Source of the DNA: Maritimibacter harenae
GTDB lineage: Bacteria > Pseudomonadota > Alphaproteobacteria > Rhodobacterales > Rhodobacteraceae
DNA: 64,000 nucleotides
Assembly: GCF_009882975.1 (NCBI RefSeq)
Contig: NZ_WTUX01000011.1
Location: forward strand, 173,324 to 237,323
Direction: 5' to 3'
Below are positions 63,921 through 64,000 of this stretch, piece after piece (within the stretch, counting starts at the first letter, position 1; each line of letters begins with the position of its first letter). A program made the position numbers and the translations under genes. The notes beneath the pieces were generated by a model. The model worked only from the letters and a program-made list of their open reading frames with translations, was not told the origin of the DNA and made no database searches.

Positions 63921-64000
63921 GGAAAACCGGAAAACCGGAAAACCGGAAAACCGGAAAACCGGAAAACCGGAAAACCGGAAAACCGGAAAACCGGAAAACC
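63921..64000. repeat. GGAAAACC octamer tandem array, runs off the right edge
   Basis: Ten perfect head-to-tail copies of GGAAAACC reach the window edge, so the full length is unknown. Each junction is CCGG, a 4-base palindrome, so CCGG-AAAA-CCGG units can fold as repeated small hairpins. Because 8 is not a multiple of three, all three plus frames encode the same octapeptide repeat (GKPENRKT) and no stop occurs. No gene is tied to it here. Confidence 0.95.

Noticed and set aside
63921..64000. CRISPR array at the right edge
   Set aside because: Units of 8 bases without spacers and no cas genes: a simple tandem repeat, not CRISPR.

Overview
This 64 kb window is a high-GC, gene-dense chromosomal segment of an alphaproteobacterium. 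The gene content and order point to Rhodobacteraceae (Rhodobacterales, Roseobacter-type). The supporting blocks are DUF177-rpmF-plsX-fabH-ihfA-merR; dgt-argS-SPOR-nagZ-scpA-scpB; an OlsB-type acyltransferase; a DUF4177 protein; a DUF6314 protein; malate synthase G; and a two-domain dCTP deaminase. No rRNA operon, insertion sequence, prophage or CRISPR array is visible. Two tRNA genes are present: Gly-CCC and Pro-GGG.

Layout. 1-5.7 kb: a truncated DUF4177 gene, a thioesterase, a PhnA-like protein, a cell-wall hydrolase lipoprotein, a SatD-like gene with a small membrane partner, gatB and a lytic-transglycosylase-like lipoprotein. 5.8-17.8 kb: an HMA-CDF metal transporter, ChaC, PepN, malate synthase G, class I aldolase, phosphoglycerate kinase with a coupled SDR, twin cyclophilins and an acidic protein. 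17.8-31.2 kb: aconitase, DUF1223, an EamA transporter, an isolated fliG, three small secreted proteins sharing a Cys-x12-Cys motif, purB, BioY, dnaB, pyrE and pyrC. 31.4-36.4 kb: a four-gene overlapping operon of family 2 glycosyltransferases and sulfotransferase-like proteins, the most accessory-looking part. 36.6-44.8 kb: MoxR/VWA pair, a Gfo/Idh oxidoreductase, a DUF393/UbiB pair, tRNA-Gly, a RamA-like corrinoid-activating ASKHA protein and an A-type Fe-S carrier. 44.9-51.8 kb: dgt to scpB. 51.9-55.7 kb: DEAD-box helicase, a small coiled-coil protein and dCTP deaminase. 55.7-63.8 kb: tRNA-Pro, the merR-ihfA-fabH-plsX-rpmF-DUF177 operon, then BamE, OlsB and an ABC-F ATPase. The window ends inside a perfect 8-bp tandem array.

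Most genes are core metabolism: glyoxylate/TCA cycle, glycolysis, pyrimidine and purine synthesis, lipid and envelope synthesis, replication and translation. The points most worth following are: (i) six copies of a dispersed hairpin + GTATTT element, five of which follow a gene's stop codon in one fixed orientation; (ii) the GGAAAACC octamer array at the right edge; (iii) four TGACCC half-sites at the start of a SatD-like gene that itself carries an HTH; (iv) the glycosyltransferase/sulfotransferase operon with a degenerate P-loop fusion and a palindrome over its -35 box; and (v) the trio of C-x12-C secreted proteins. All family assignments come from reading the sequence; no database search was run.
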